Below, piece by piece: positions 16,962-27,259 of a stretch of DNA of 64,000 nucleotides. Position 1 is the stretch's first letter, and each line of letters begins with the position of its first letter. The stretch lies in the NCBI RefSeq assembly GCF_004363655.1, contig NZ_SNZH01000015.1:143274-207273 (forward strand). The letters run 5' to 3'. Both the position numbers and the translations under genes were made by a program. Under the pieces are notes generated by a model. The model made no database searches, was not told the DNA's origin, and saw only the letters and a list, made by a program, of their open reading frames with translations. Source of the DNA: Tahibacter aquaticus. Lineage in GTDB: Bacteria > Pseudomonadota > Gammaproteobacteria > Xanthomonadales > Rhodanobacteraceae.

Positions 16962-18920
16962 TCAGTTGATGCTGAAGTTCACATTGGAAACATCGAAGAA
17001 AATGTTGTTGCGGCATTTCACCCGCACGCGAGCCTGGCTGCTGGCGGTGTTCGGCACCGTCACGCTGCGGCTGCCGCTGTTGGCAACGTTGCTGGCCAGT
17101 GTCGTGGCGAAGGTATTGCCGCCGTCGGTCGACAGCGCGATGTCCACGGCCGCGCAGGAGATCGGCGCGGCCGTCGTGCCGCCGACATTCCAGGTCACGG
17201 TGGCGCTGGCATTGCGCGTCCATGTCAGTGCGGTGTTCGGCGCGGTCACGGCAAACGGTGCGGCGGTCGCGACGACGCGGATCGCCGGCAGATCGGCGCT
17301 GACACTGGCGCCGCCGCCGGCATGGTTGTCGCGCACGGTGACGCGGAACTTCAGCGCCGTGCGATTGACCTGCGGCAGGATTTCGCCCTTGGCCGTCGTA
17401 TTCGCCAGCAGGTTGGACAGGCGCGGAAAGGTGCGCGTGCCGCTGCTGGACGGATTGAACGAACGCGCGATGGGGCTGCTGCCGTTGTCCACATTCACCG
17501 CCGTGGCGGCACCGAGATCGTATTCCTCCCAGGTATAGCTCAGCGCATCGCCGTCGGCATCCGTGGCGCTGGCCGTCAGCTCGAACGGTGTCTTGGCCGG
17601 GATCACATAGGCGGTGTTGAGCGGCGCGATCACCGGCGCCGTGTTCGGCGCTGTGCTGCTGGTGCCGCAGGTAGTGGCGGCCAGCCGTGCGCCGATTTCG
17701 TCGAGGCTGCGCGCATGGAAATACGCGTCGGAATTCGGCTGCAGATCGTCGCTGCCGCAGATGCCGGCATAGGCCATGATGGTCGCGCCGCTGCCGGTTT
17801 CGTACGCCGACGACGCGGAGCGGTTGCCGCCGCCGCAGGAGCCCGTCGACGAATTGAAGGTGTGGTTGCCGCCGAACTGGTGGCCCATCTCGTGCGCCAC
17901 GTAGTCGATATAGAACGGATCGCCTACCGGGTTGCTCTGGCCGGTCACGCCGCGAGCCTTGCTGCCGCTGCTGCAGATCACGCCCAGGCCGGCCACGCCG
18001 CCGCCGCCGGTGCTGAACACATGGCCGATGTCGTAGTTGGCCGAGCCGATGCGGCTGGTCAGATTGGTCTGGTTTTGCCCCAGCATGGTGGGGCCGTTGC
18101 CGTTGCTGTACGGATCGGTGGAGGCGTTGGTGTAGACGATGAGGTTGTTGTTCGGCACCAGGGTCATGCGCACGTTGAAATCACGCTCATAAATCTGGTT
18201 GACGCGATTCAGCGCGGTGGTGATTGCCGCAAGGCCAGCGGAAACCGTGCCGCCGAAGACGGCCGTGTATTCGCCCGTCGCGGCGATGGCGACGCGCAGC
18301 GTGCGGCGCTGGCTGCCGGTGACGGTATCGATTGCAGGGCCGGCCTTGAGCGCCGGCAACCCATCGTCGTGGCGATGTTCGCCCTCGACACTGCACTGGA
18401 AGCCGCGGCTGCCCAGTGCCTCGCGGCGCAGGCTGCGGTAGGCATGCACGCCGGTATCGAAGCCGAGCTTGGACGCGCTGGCCGCATTGGCTTCCAGATC
18501 CTGCGGCTGCACCAGCCAGATGCCGCCGTCATGGGCGAACACCATGGCCTGGAAACCGATCGGCGAAATATCGATACGCACCTGATTGCCGTCGGCGTCG
18601 ATGCCCTTGAGGCTGCGGATCTCGGGATACTTGGCGGCAAGTTCCGCCGGCAGGGTGCCGGAATCTTCCAGCACGAACTCGGCGAAGCCGCCTTCCGGCA
18701 GCGGCAGCGCCAGGCTGGCGCCGCGGGTGCTTTCCAGATCGACGAAACGGCGCAGGGCGCCGACATCGAGTGCAATGCTGCGGCCGGCGGCGGCATCGGC
18801 CTTGGCGGCGGCCGGTGCATCGATATCCGACCAGAACGAGGTATCGGCGGCGAAAACGACAGACGGCGCGGCCAGCGACAGCAGGGCGCCAATAACAGCA
18901 GCGAGACGTTGGATTTGCAT
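16962..18920 (-). CDS. Secreted reprolysin-like (M12B-type) zinc metalloprotease
   Basis: 652 residues. Signal peptide 1-25 (VVFAA); a propeptide-like region to about 200; then a metzincin catalytic domain with the HExxHxxGxxH zinc site HEMGHQFGGNH (H343, H347, H353) and a Met-turn in ATIMAYAG. The domain is followed by a cadherin/PKD-like segment (ATDADGDALSYTWEEYD) and a final beta domain ending NVNFSIN. It would be exported, probably by the type II system, and degrade extracellular protein. The start at 18920 has GGGAGGAT 7 bases upstream; a longer frame exists but lacks a ribosome site. Unlike several neighbours it lacks the C-terminal DxIF motif. Confidence 0.92.
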   Translation of the reverse strand: MQIQRLAAVIGALLSLAAPSVVFAADTSFWSDIDAPAAAKADAAAGRSIALDVGALRRFVDLESTRGASLALPLPEGGFAEFVLEDSGTLPAELAAKYPEIRSLKGIDADGNQVRIDISPIGFQAMVFAHDGGIWLVQPQDLEANAASASKLGFDTGVHAYRSLRREALGSRGFQCSVEGEHRHDDGLPALKAGPAIDTVTGSQRRTLRVAIAATGEYTAVFGGTVSAGLAAITTALNRVNQIYERDFNVRMTLVPNNNLIVYTNASTDPYSNGNGPTMLGQNQTNLTSRIGSANYDIGHVFSTGGGGVAGLGVICSSGSKARGVTGQSNPVGDPFYIDYVAHEMGHQFGGNHTFNSSTGSCGGGNRSASSAYETGSGATIMAYAGICGSDDLQPNSDAYFHARSLDEIGARLAATTCGTSSTAPNTAPVIAPLNTAYVIPAKTPFELTASATDADGDALSYTWEEYDLGAATAVNVDNGSSPIARSFNPSSSGTRTFPRLSNLLANTTAKGEILPQVNRTALKFRVTVRDNHAGGGASVSADLPAIRVVATAAPFAVTAPNTALTWTRNASATVTWNVGGTTAAPISCAAVDIALSTDGGNTFATTLASNVANSGSRSVTVPNTASSQARVRVKCRNNIFFDVSNVNFSIN

Positions 18921-19282
18921 GGACTCATCCTCCCGGGATTGTGTGTTGGCCTGTACGGGCCTGAAGCCGGCGCCCCCCGGCGCCGGAAACGCAACACTAG
19001 CGCCGGGCAAATGCCAGCGAATGAGAACTGCTAGGCGGTCGCTGAACGTTCTGCCGCATATGCAAATTCGTTGCAGTATGGAAAAGGAGACGATGTTCCC
19101 GGATGGCGGAGCGGGCAGGAGGTCGGCGGCGCCTACGGCAGATGTTGCGGTGCCGCAGGGGCCGGGATACGGCCATCACCGGGCGAGCACACCGCGCGAT
19201 TCACACTGCCGCACAAGGGCCAGCAATCGCGTACCGGACCGGCGCATGCGGGATGTACACATTCAACGGCGAGGAAAACGGC
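18921..19282. other. Intergenic stretch with GC-rich hairpin
   Basis: Divergent gap of about 360 bp. It holds a perfect 8-bp stem with a CCCC loop at 18967-18986, close upstream of the metalloprotease start and perhaps in its leader, plus A-rich DNA near 19060-19095. No supported gene. Confidence 0.45.
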
Positions 19283-19894
19283 ATGGACAAGGGCGAGCCA
19301 CCGGTATCGATCCGCTTCAAGGCGATGAGCGCACTTGCCAGCGTCTTCGCCGCGGCCGTATTGCTGTTTTTTTCTGGTTGCGCCCATCGTCCGGCAGCGC
19401 CGCTGCATGCGGTCGAGAAGGTCGATCTGGCGCGCTTCATGGGCGATTGGTACGTGATCGCACACATACCCAGCCGTCCCGAGCGCAACGCGCACAACGC
19501 CATCGAAAGCTATGTGCTGGCGCAGGATGGCCGTATCGAAACCACCTTCCGCTACCGCAACACGCCCGATGGCCCGCTCAAGACCATGCATCCCGTTGGC
19601 CGTGTGGAACCCGGCAGCGACAATGCCGTCTGGAGCATGCAGTTCGTCTGGCCGATCCGTGCCGAATACGTGATTGCCTATCTGGACGCGGACTACCGCT
19701 ACACCATCGTCGGCCGCAGCAAGCGCGACTACGTGTGGATCATGGCGCGGGCGCCGGAAATTTCCGACGAGAAGTACGCCGAGCTGCGCCAGCGCGTGCA
19801 GGACATGGGCTATGCGCTGGACGGGTTGCGGCGCGTGCCGCAGGCATGGCCCGAGCGGGCTGCGTGGGATGGCGCGGGCGATCGCGGCGGCTGA
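19283..19894 (+). CDS. blc: Outer-membrane lipoprotein lipocalin (Blc-like)
   Basis: 203 residues. Signal helix SALASVFAAAVLLFFSGC carries a lipobox (FSGC), so the protein is lipidated. The lipocalin first motif is present as DLARFMGDWYVIAHIPSRPE, followed by FRYRNTPDGPLKTMHP and AEYVIAYLDADYRYTIVGR, which is the Blc/ApoD type: an eight-stranded barrel that binds lysophospholipid or fatty acid in the envelope. The start at 19283 has GAGGAA upstream; an internal ATG at 19325 would give a more typical signal length. It is transcribed alone. Confidence 0.9.
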   Translation: MDKGEPPVSIRFKAMSALASVFAAAVLLFFSGCAHRPAAPLHAVEKVDLARFMGDWYVIAHIPSRPERNAHNAIESYVLAQDGRIETTFRYRNTPDGPLKTMHPVGRVEPGSDNAVWSMQFVWPIRAEYVIAYLDADYRYTIVGRSKRDYVWIMARAPEISDEKYAELRQRVQDMGYALDGLRRVPQAWPERAAWDGAGDRGG

Positions 19895-20041
19895 TTGGCG
19901 TGCTTGCGTTGACGGGAATCATGACGAGTGTGGCCGGTCTGCCTGCAGCGGCAGCGGCCGGCGCCTACCGTTGGTGTCCCGGCCAGCCGCTGCACTGCGG
20001 CCGCTGTACGAGCAACGACGGCGCCTGGGGCAGAGTGAGCC

Positions 20042-20884
20042 TCAGCCCGCCGTCTCGGCCGCAATCACCTCCGCAATATTCACAAATTCCATCGGCGACA
20101 ACTGCTCGGCGCGTTCCTTCGGGTCGATTCCCGCTGCGCGGATCTGGTCTGCCGTCGCAATACCGCCCAAGGCATTCGACAAGGTCTTGCGCCGCTGCCC
20201 GAACGCATGCCGTACCACGGTGGCGACCAGTTTGGGATCGGCGTCGTGGCGCTGTTCCGGTGTCAATGGAATCAGGCGCACCACGGCGGAATCGACTTTC
20301 GGCGGCGGGTTGAATGCACCCGGCGGCACATGAAACAGCGGCTGTACCGTGCACCCCAGCTGCAGCATCACGCTGAGACGGCCGTAGACCTTGCTGCCGG
20401 GCGGGGCGGCCATGCGGTCGACCACTTCTTTCTGCAGCATGAAATGCATGTCGATGATGGCGGCGCTGTGGTCGATGCAATGGAACAGGATCGGACTGGA
20501 AATGTTGTAGGGCAGGTTGCCGACCAGGCGCAGCGGCTGTTCTTTCGCCAGCGCGGTGAAATCGACGGTGAGTACGTCGGCATTGATGACGTCGAGCGTG
20601 CCGTGCGCTGCGGCAGCGGCCTGGATGCGCGGAATCAGATCGCGGTCGAGTTCGATCACGGTCATGCTGCCGTGTTCGCGCAGCAGGGGCAGGGTGATCG
20701 CGCCTTCGCCGGGGCCGATCTCGACCAGGCGCTGGCCGGGCTTGGGTGCCACGGCCTGGACGATGCGGCGGATGATGCCGGGATCGTGCAGGAAGTGCTG
20801 GCCAAATTGCTTTTTGTGTACATGTTTACCCTGCGGCTCGCCGCTGGGTGCTACATAGCTTTGCGTGGGCAGATAGCGCTTCAA
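20042..20884 (-). CDS. rsmA: 16S rRNA (adenine1518/1519-N6)-dimethyltransferase RsmA
   Basis: About 280 residues. All Rossmann methyltransferase motifs are visible: KKQFGQHFLHDPGIIRRIV, VEIGPGEGAITLPLL (SAM loop), VIELDRDLIPRI and the catalytic LVGNLPYNISSPIL, then RHAFGQRRKTLSNAL at the C-terminus. It dimethylates two adenines in 16S rRNA late in small-subunit assembly. There is no ATG before the conserved KKQFGQHF block; I place the start at a TTG (20884) that overlaps the TGA of the LysR gene (TTGA) with GAGG six bases upstream. In many relatives rsmA follows pdxA, but here pdxA is 5 kb away. Confidence 0.92.
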   Translation of the reverse strand: MKRYLPTQSYVAPSGEPQGKHVHKKQFGQHFLHDPGIIRRIVQAVAPKPGQRLVEIGPGEGAITLPLLREHGSMTVIELDRDLIPRIQAAAAAHGTLDVINADVLTVDFTALAKEQPLRLVGNLPYNISSPILFHCIDHSAAIIDMHFMLQKEVVDRMAAPPGSKVYGRLSVMLQLGCTVQPLFHVPPGAFNPPPKVDSAVVRLIPLTPEQRHDADPKLVATVVRHAFGQRRKTLSNALGGIATADQIRAAGIDPKERAEQLSPMEFVNIAEVIAAETAG

Positions 20885-21810
20885 ACGGGAGCCTCGGGCG
20901 GCGGCGCAAGCGGCGAGGAATGGTTGAGTTCCTCGATCAGCCAGGTGCGGAATTGCTGCACGGATGGCTTTTGCGCATGGGTTTCGGGACAGACCAGATA
21001 GTACGCGTAGAAGGCTGGTATGCGCAGGGCGAAGGGGGCGATCAGTTCGCCTGCGGCGATACGGCCGCCGGCCAGGGAACTGCGCGCCAGCACCACGCCC
21101 TGGCCTTGCGCGGCGGCGCGCAGGGCGAGTTCGGTGTCGTCGTAAATGGCGCCGCGGCGCGGTTCGGTGGTGTCCACACCAGCGGCGGCGAACCAGCGCA
21201 CCCAGTCGTTCAGGCGGGTCTGCTGCTTGATGCGCACCAGCGGCAGTTCCAGCAACTGTGAGGGATGCTTGAGCTTGCGCCGGGTCAGTTTGGGGCTGTA
21301 GACGGGGAACAGCTCGTCGTCGAGCAGTTTTTCGCAGCGCAGGCCGGGCCAGGGCCCGTTGCCCCAGCGGATGGCCACGTCGACGCCGTCGTTGCGGAAA
21401 TCGGCGAGGTTGATCGAGCTTTGCAGGTTGAATTCGATGTCCGGGTGGCGCGCGAGGAAACTGCCGAGGCGGCCGACCAGCCACGCCGCGGCGAAGGAGG
21501 GCAGCACGCTCAGGGTGAGCACGTTGCCGGCGGCACGTTCGCGCACGCGGCTCACGGTGGCGGCAAGCTGGTCCAGCGATTCGCGCACGCCCAGGGCGAG
21601 CTGCTGGCCCGCTTCGGTCAGCCAGGTTTTCTTGCCGCTGCGTTCGAACAGCTTGAGGCCGAGCTCGTCTTCCAGCGCCTTTACCTGCAGGCTGACGGCG
21701 CCATGGGTGAGGTGCAGTTCCTGCGCGGCGCGGGTCCAGTTCAAATGCCGCGCAGCGCATTCGAAGATGCGCAGGGTGCGGAGGGCGGGCAGGTGCTGCC
21801 AGGCGCGCAT
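20881..21810 (-). CDS. LysR-family regulator, GcvA-like
   Basis: 309 residues. The N-terminal winged HTH (LPALRTLRIFECAARHLNWT, RAAQELHLTHGAVSLQVKAL) and GcvA-type effector domain (LPSFAAAWLVGRLGSFLARH, FRNDGVDVAIRWGNGPWPG, DDTELALRAAAQGQGVVLAR) are complete. It is divergent from the EamA exporter with 128 bp between starts, the usual arrangement when a LysR protein controls its neighbour. The downstream rsmA start overlaps its stop. Confidence 0.9.
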   Translation of the reverse strand: MRAWQHLPALRTLRIFECAARHLNWTRAAQELHLTHGAVSLQVKALEDELGLKLFERSGKKTWLTEAGQQLALGVRESLDQLAATVSRVRERAAGNVLTLSVLPSFAAAWLVGRLGSFLARHPDIEFNLQSSINLADFRNDGVDVAIRWGNGPWPGLRCEKLLDDELFPVYSPKLTRRKLKHPSQLLELPLVRIKQQTRLNDWVRWFAAAGVDTTEPRRGAIYDDTELALRAAAQGQGVVLARSSLAGGRIAAGELIAPFALRIPAFYAYYLVCPETHAQKPSVQQFRTWLIEELNHSSPLAPPPEAPV

Positions 21811-21938
21811 CGGTGAGTCCGGCTAACAGTCGGGCGCAGAAACTATCGATTTTTTGCCGCGCTGTCGAGGCTTACTCTTGGCAGTCATTGGCGTCAGGCA
21901 CCGCGTTGCGGGTCACGCCAAACGACGAGGAAGCTGCA

Positions 21939-22862
21939 ATGACGCTGGCGATGATGGTGCGGATGCTGGCCCTGGCGATGATCTGGGGCGGCTCTTTCCT
22001 GTTTATGCGTATTGCGGTGCCGGAGTTCGGCACCGGGTTTACCGCTGCCGGGCGCATTGCGCTGTCGGCGCTGGTGCTGCTGGCCTTTGTGCGGCTGCAG
22101 GGGCTGGATCTGCAGTGGCACAGGCATTGGCGCGCCTATGCCTGGATCGGTGCGCTGAGTGCCGGCGTGCCATTCCTGCTGTTTGCGCATATGGCGAAGT
22201 ACCTGCCGGCAGGCTATTCGGCAGTGCTGAATGCGACAGTGCCACTGTTTGCGGTGCTGCTGGGCTGGTATCTGCAGCGCACGCGGCCGTCGCTGTCGAA
22301 GCTGGCGGGCGTGGTGGTGGGCCTGGCCGGCGTAGTGACGATTGCCCGCTTCGGCACGGTGACCCTGACGGCGGCAACGGCGCTGGCCTTCGTTGCCGGC
22401 CTGCTCGCCGCGGCGCTGTATGCGCTGGGCGCGGCGGAATTGCGCCGCCTGTTCGCCGGTACGCCGCCGGTAGTCGCGGCGACGGGCAGCCAGGTCGGTG
22501 CAGCGCTGCTGCTGTCGCCGCTGTTGCTGCTGAACACGCCGACCCATCTGCCGCCACTGGCGCCGGGCCTGGCCCTGGTCGCCCTGGGCCTGGTCTGCAC
22601 CGCGGTTGCGTTCGTGGTGTATTTCCGGCTGCTGCGCGACGCGGGGCCGGAGCGTGCGACCACGGTGACCTTCCTGGTGCCGGTGTTTGCGCAGATCTGG
22701 GGCGCCGTGTTCCTGCACGAACCGATTACCGCGGCCAGCCTGGCGGGCCTGGGCCTGGTGATGCTGGCGGTGCTGCTGGTGTTCGAGAAGCTGCGCCTGC
22801 CGCAGCGGCGCGTGGCTGCGGTGGCCGTGGCCTTGAAGCCCTGCGTGACGGGCAAGGAGTGA
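21939..22862 (+). CDS. EamA/RhaT-family DMT transporter
   Basis: 307 residues, ten hydrophobic helices in two five-helix EamA repeats (first: [20 protein letters not shown]; second: [20 protein letters not shown] to [20 protein letters not shown]). Drug/metabolite exporters of this type move amino acids or other small molecules across the inner membrane. The ATG has GAGGAAG upstream. The divergent LysR gene is its likely regulator. It converges on the molybdenum-hydroxylase genes with only 4 bp between the stops. Confidence 0.9.
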   Translation: MTLAMMVRMLALAMIWGGSFLFMRIAVPEFGTGFTAAGRIALSALVLLAFVRLQGLDLQWHRHWRAYAWIGALSAGVPFLLFAHMAKYLPAGYSAVLNATVPLFAVLLGWYLQRTRPSLSKLAGVVVGLAGVVTIARFGTVTLTAATALAFVAGLLAAALYALGAAELRRLFAGTPPVVAATGSQVGAALLLSPLLLLNTPTHLPPLAPGLALVALGLVCTAVAFVVYFRLLRDAGPERATTVTFLVPVFAQIWGAVFLHEPITAASLAGLGLVMLAVLLVFEKLRLPQRRVAAVAVALKPCVTGKE

Positions 22863-22866
22863 ACCC

Positions 22867-23319
22867 CTAGCCGGCGAGCTGCCGGATGGCGGCGCGGATG
22901 CGCGGATAGGTGCCGCAGCGGCAGACGTTTTCGATCGCATCGATGTCGGCGTCGCTGGGCGGCGCCGATTGCGCGAGCAGGGCGGCGACGGCCATGATCT
23001 GGCCGGGCTGGCAGTAGCCGCACTGGGCGACGTCCATGTCCATCCAGGCTTGCTGTACCGGGTGCAAGGTATCGCCATCAGCCAGGCCTTCGATGGTGGT
23101 GATCTGCGCGCCGGCCGGCAGCTGCTGCATCAGCACGGTGCAGGGCGTGAACGCGGCACCGTCGAGGTGGCAGGTGCAGGCGCGGCAGACGCCGACGCCG
23201 CAGCCGTATTTCGGCCCGGTGATGCCGAGCTTGTCGCGCAATACCCAGAGCAACGGCATGTCGGCAGGTGCATCGACGCTGACGGTCTGGCCGTTGATGA
23301 GCAGGGTGTAGCTGGGCAT
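22867..23319 (-). CDS. 2Fe-2S subunit of a molybdenum hydroxylase (IorA-like)
   Basis: 150 residues. The plant-ferredoxin-type cluster site [11 protein letters not shown] (with C further on in FTPCTVL) and the all-helical cluster site [10 protein letters not shown]...CRCGTYPRI are both complete. This is the small subunit of xanthine-dehydrogenase/isoquinoline-1-oxidoreductase-type enzymes, passing electrons from the molybdenum centre. GGAGA lies 7 bases before the ATG. It follows the large-subunit gene in orientation only (it is upstream, 28 bp before it on the minus strand is the large-subunit stop), and the two are certainly one functional unit. Confidence 0.93.
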   Translation of the reverse strand: MPSYTLLINGQTVSVDAPADMPLLWVLRDKLGITGPKYGCGVGVCRACTCHLDGAAFTPCTVLMQQLPAGAQITTIEGLADGDTLHPVQQAWMDMDVAQCGYCQPGQIMAVAALLAQSAPPSDADIDAIENVCRCGTYPRIRAAIRQLAG

Positions 23320-23347
23320 GCGGTGGTCTCCTGGCACGCCGTGGGCG

Positions 23348-25747
23348 TCAGCCGAGCAAGGGAAAGCGCCGCGGCGCAATGCCGGTGGCGCGGGCATAGG
23401 CGTTGGCGACGGCGGCGGCGGCCGCGGATACGCCGAGTTCGCCACAACCGCCGGGTTCGCCGCTGGGCGGCAGCACGTGGGCTTCGAACAGCAGCGGTGA
23501 ATGGCGCATTCGCGCATAGTGGAAATCGGCAAAACTTCCCTCGCGCACGGCGCCGTTGTCGATGTGCAGCCCGGCCTGCAGGGTGACGGAAATACCGTCG
23601 ATCAGTGCTCCCATCAGTTGCGCCTGTACACCGCGCGGGTTGACCGCCAGGCCGACATCGGCCGCGGCGACGGCGCGGGTGACGCGCGGCGCGCTGGCGT
23701 CGCTGCAGTCGATTTCCACCAAGTAGGCAACGCTGGAGCCGTATTCGTCCCAGACGCCGATGCCTTGCGCATGATGCGGCGGCAGGATGCGGCCCCAGGG
23801 GCCGGCGCTGGCGACCTTGTCGAGCACGGCGCGCACGCGGGCCGAGGTCACCGTATCGCGGCGGAAGGCGAGCGGGTCGCGGCCGAGTTTTGCCGCAATC
23901 GCATCGACCATGATCTCGTGCACCACGCCGGCCATGCCGGAAAACACGCCGCGCCAGCTGCCGGTAGGCATGTCCAGCGGCACTTCGCCGAGCAGGTTGG
24001 TGACGACGCCGAAGTCGTAGGGAAGGTTTTGCGTCAGCGCGTAGAACGCCTGGCTGGCCACCGCGGGTGCCAGGCTGAAGCCGAGCGCCGTCAGCGCTTC
24101 GCCGGCGCCGTGGCGCAGGTCGGTCTGTACCGCGGCCATGCGGTGTTCGTAGCTCAGCACGCGGCCCAGCAGATGGGTGGCGCGGGCGCGATGGAAACTG
24201 GCCGGACGCATGCGGCCGTGGCGCATGTCGTCGTTGCGCGTCCACATCAGCTTGACCGGTCGGCGCAGGCGCTGGGAAATCTGCGCGGCTTCCAGCGCGG
24301 CGTCGAAGAACAGGCGCCGGCCGAACGAGCCGCCGCCGCGGATCACGTGAACGTGCACCTGCGACACGGGCAGGCCCAGGCGTGCGGCGATGGTCTGCTG
24401 CGCGATGATCGGCGATTTGCCGGCATACCAGATCTCGGCACTGTGCTCGCGTACGTCGGCGACCGCGCCGAGGGTTTCCAGCGGCGCGTGGCTGACGAAG
24501 GCGAACTCGAAATTCGCCTCGACCGTGGCGCTGAGCAGGGGCGGCAGCAGCAAAGGCGGCACGGCGTTGCGCAGGCGCGCGCGGATCTGCGTGTCGGACA
24601 GGCTGGCGAGCGGGCCTGCCTGCCACTCGATCTGCAGGGCATCGCGGGCCTTGAAGGCCTGGTCGAAGGTTTCGGCAACGACGGCGATGCCGCTGTCGAT
24701 CTCGGTGATGGCGACGACACCCGGCAGCATTCTTGCCGCCGCATCGCTGTAGCGGCGGACGCGGCCGCCCAGGGTCGGCGCACGGGCGACGACCGTCGGC
24801 AGCGCGCCGGGAATCTGCAGATCCATCGCGTAGCGGGCTTTGCCGGTGACGATGTCGCGCGCGTCGAGGCGGCCGGTCGGGGTGCCCACCAGATCGAAGC
24901 GGGCCTGGGGTTTCAGCGTGGGCGCGATGGCGGGCAGGACGACCTGCGCCGCGGCGGCGGACAGCGAACCGTAGCTGGCGCGCCGGCCATCGCCGGCGAT
25001 CACTTCGCCGCGCCGTGTGACCAGTGTGCTCGCCGGCAGGCTCCAGCGCTGCGCAGCGGCGGTGACCAGGCGTGCTCTGGCTGCCGCCGCGGCGGCGCGC
25101 AGTGGCAGCCAGAGCGAACGGATGGCATTGGACGAACCGGTCAGCTGGTTGAAGGCGAATTCGGGCCGGGCCGGGCTGAGTTGCACGTCGAGCTGTTCCA
25201 GCCGCGCATCGAGTTCCTCGGCGACGATCATGGCCGCAGCCGTGGTGATGCCCTGGCCGACTTCGGCGCGTGGCAGTTCCAGGTGCACGCGATCCTGCGC
25301 ATCCACTTCCAGCAGTACCGCGAAGGCGGTCAGCGCGCCAGCGAGGATCAGCACATCGCCCAGGTCGACCACGTCGGGCAGGCCGATGGCGGTGACGCTG
25401 GCACTGCTGGCCTGGGCTTCTTCGCCCAGGCCCAGGCGCACGGCGATGGTCAGCAGTGGCGCGGCGACGAGGCTGGCGAGGAAGTGGCGCCGGCCGGGGC
25501 TGGCTGCAGTATTTGTTTCGTTTGTGCGGTTTACCGCATTTGCCGCATCCGATGCATCCTGGGCATCCGATGCATCTGTGGCGGGCGTTGTGGTGGGCAG
25601 ACCCGATGCGGGCGCTGCGACGGGGAAGCCTGCAGCATGCATCACGCTTGCGGCGTTCACCGCTGGCGCGGTTTCGCGCGTGTCGGACACCACGGCAGCG
25701 GTGGACGGCTCTGAAGGCGGCGCGGTGGCGCTGGCGCAGCGGTCCAT
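23348..25747 (-). CDS. Molybdopterin-binding subunit of a molybdenum hydroxylase (IorB-like)
   Basis: 799 residues. An unusually long N-terminal extension, rich in Ala, Asp, Thr and Asn (about 1-85), precedes a twin-arginine signal ([20 protein letters not shown]). The body has the aldehyde-oxidase/xanthine-dehydrogenase features of the isoquinoline oxidoreductase beta type: [80 protein letters not shown] and, at the end, [19 protein letters not shown]. The start at 25747 has GAGGAG upstream. The enzyme would be Tat-exported to the periplasm with its 2Fe-2S subunit, encoded next at 23319. The substrate is probably an N-heterocycle or aldehyde. Confidence 0.9.
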   Translation of the reverse strand: MDRCASATAPPSEPSTAAVVSDTRETAPAVNAASVMHAAGFPVAAPASGLPTTTPATDASDAQDASDAANAVNRTNETNTAASPGRRHFLASLVAAPLLTIAVRLGLGEEAQASSASVTAIGLPDVVDLGDVLILAGALTAFAVLLEVDAQDRVHLELPRAEVGQGITTAAAMIVAEELDARLEQLDVQLSPARPEFAFNQLTGSSNAIRSLWLPLRAAAAAARARLVTAAAQRWSLPASTLVTRRGEVIAGDGRRASYGSLSAAAAQVVLPAIAPTLKPQARFDLVGTPTGRLDARDIVTGKARYAMDLQIPGALPTVVARAPTLGGRVRRYSDAAARMLPGVVAITEIDSGIAVVAETFDQAFKARDALQIEWQAGPLASLSDTQIRARLRNAVPPLLLPPLLSATVEANFEFAFVSHAPLETLGAVADVREHSAEIWYAGKSPIIAQQTIAARLGLPVSQVHVHVIRGGGSFGRRLFFDAALEAAQISQRLRRPVKLMWTRNDDMRHGRMRPASFHRARATHLLGRVLSYEHRMAAVQTDLRHGAGEALTALGFSLAPAVASQAFYALTQNLPYDFGVVTNLLGEVPLDMPTGSWRGVFSGMAGVVHEIMVDAIAAKLGRDPLAFRRDTVTSARVRAVLDKVASAGPWGRILPPHHAQGIGVWDEYGSSVAYLVEIDCSDASAPRVTRAVAAADVGLAVNPRGVQAQLMGALIDGISVTLQAGLHIDNGAVREGSFADFHYARMRHSPLLFEAHVLPPSGEPGGCGELGVSAAAAAVANAYARATGIAPRRFPLLG
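25545..25580. repeat. Short tandem repeat in the oxidoreductase N-terminus
   Basis: Two near-identical 18-bp units (GCATCCGATGCATCCTGG-type) in tandem encode the Asp/Ala-rich [10 protein letters not shown] part of the N-terminal extension of the molybdopterin subunit, suggesting growth by slippage. Confidence 0.6.
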
Positions 25748-26175
25748 GCGGTTCTCCTCGACCCGGATCGTTGCAGGGTTGCTGCGCCCCCCGCGGCCGA
25801 TGGCGGCCGCCACAGTTTCCAGGGCTTCACCATGCCTTCACTCGCTGGCGTAGGGCAATCGGCGCATTTCCTCAGCGGGCGGGCGGGTTTTCCCACAGGC
25901 GCGGGCGACAGGTTCGAAAAAAATCGGACTGTCCCCTGTCTCATCGTCCATGCGGCATTGACCGGCGGGGCGCTGAAAAGCATCGTCAGGCTGGAGCAAG
26001 CCGCAGGCGAACCCCGGCATCGCGGTGCGGCACCATCAAAGAACCCTTGCCGAAGGAATTGTCTACATTGCCGCAATGTGGGCGGGAAAGCGGCTTCTGC
26101 GTGGGCTTTTTGTTGCGCTGACACCGCGATGCCGGGGTTCGCCTGCGGCTCGCCGCCAAGCGACGGTTCGCGGCT
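25748..26175. other. Intergenic stretch rich in inverted repeats
   Basis: 428 bp with no supported gene. It holds a GACAGG/CCTGTC inverted repeat (25907-25940) around an A-run, and a 28-bp exact inverted repeat (26000-26027 with 26122-26149). Confidence 0.6.
26000..26149. repeat. 28-bp inverted repeat enclosing 94 bp
   Basis: GCCGCAGGCGAACCCCGGCA and the following TCGCGGTG (26000-26027) recur exactly in inverted orientation at 26122-26149. The loop between them includes CTACATTGCCGCAATGT, itself palindromic. It looks like a REP/BIME-type intergenic element or a small MITE. Confidence 0.65.
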
Positions 26176-27171
26176 TCAATCCGCCGCGCGACGCCGCAAT
26201 GCCAGGTCCAGCGCCAGCCGCGTCGCCGCGATCAGGCTGCCTGCCTCGGCCACACCCTTTCCGGCCAGATCCAACGCGGTGCCGTGATCGACCGAGGTGC
26301 GGATAAACGGCAGGCCCAGCGTGATATTCACCGCATGGCCAAAGCCCAGCGCCTTGAGCACGGGCAGGCCCTGGTCGTGGTACATGGCGAGTACTGCATC
26401 GGCCTTGGCCAGATGGCTGGGCAGGAAGGCGGTATCCGCCGGCAGCGGACCGGTCAGCTGCAGGCCTTCGCCGCGCAGGTCGCGCAGCAAGGGTTCGATG
26501 ATGTCGATTTCCTCGCGGCCCAGATGGCCGCCTTCGCCCGCATGCGGGTTCAGGCCCAGCACCAGGATGCGCGGCTGGGCGATGGCGAATTTGCCCAGCA
26601 GGTCGCGCTGCACGATGCGCAGCGTGGTTTCCAGGCTGGCGCGGGTGATCGCGGCCGGTACGGCCGACAGCGGCAGGTGGGTAGTGGCGAGAGCGACGCG
26701 CAGGTCGTTCGCCACCAGCATCATGACGACGTCGCTACCGGCACGCAGGGCGAAGTATTCGGTATGGCCCGAGAACGGAATGCCGGCGTCGTTGATGATG
26801 CTTTTCTGTACCGGCGCGGTGACGACGGCGTCGAACTCGCCGGCCAGGCAGCCGTCGCAGGCGCGTGCCAGGGTCGACAGCACATAGCCCGCATTGGCTT
26901 TGTCGAGCTGGCCCGGTACGACATCTGCTGCCAGATCGACCGCGACCAGACGCAGGCTGCCGGGCTGGCGGCCGGCAATGGGCTGGCCGTCGTCGGCAAC
27001 GAGGTGCAGCTCGATGCCGCGCGAGCGCGCCGCGGCCTGCAGCAGGTTGGCATCGCCAACGGCGATCAGGTCGGCGGCAATGTCGCTGCGGGCCAGCTCG
27101 GCGACCAGTTCTGGCCCTATGCCGGCCGGCTCGCCCAGGGTGATGGCCAGGCGCGGCAGCGGTGCGTTCAT
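26176..27171 (-). CDS. pdxA: 4-hydroxythreonine-4-phosphate dehydrogenase
   Basis: 331 residues, the family length. Motifs: [10 protein letters not shown] at the N-terminus, and the three zinc-ligand histidines in [16 protein letters not shown] and [11 protein letters not shown], followed by [21 protein letters not shown]. It catalyses NAD-dependent oxidation of 4-phosphohydroxy-L-threonine in the DXP-dependent pyridoxal phosphate pathway. It lies 88 bp behind surA on the same strand, the conserved lptD-surA-pdxA order. Confidence 0.97.
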   Translation of the reverse strand: MNAPLPRLAITLGEPAGIGPELVAELARSDIAADLIAVGDANLLQAAARSRGIELHLVADDGQPIAGRQPGSLRLVAVDLAADVVPGQLDKANAGYVLSTLARACDGCLAGEFDAVVTAPVQKSIINDAGIPFSGHTEYFALRAGSDVVMMLVANDLRVALATTHLPLSAVPAAITRASLETTLRIVQRDLLGKFAIAQPRILVLGLNPHAGEGGHLGREEIDIIEPLLRDLRGEGLQLTGPLPADTAFLPSHLAKADAVLAMYHDQGLPVLKALGFGHAVNITLGLPFIRTSVDHGTALDLAGKGVAEAGSLIAATRLALDLALRRRAAD

Positions 27172-27259
27172 GTGCGCGCCCGCTGCGCGCTGCGGGTGGA
27201 GCGGTTCGACACGGATGGCATTGTCAAACGTTCCACTCCTGTACTAATGCGGTGTTGCC

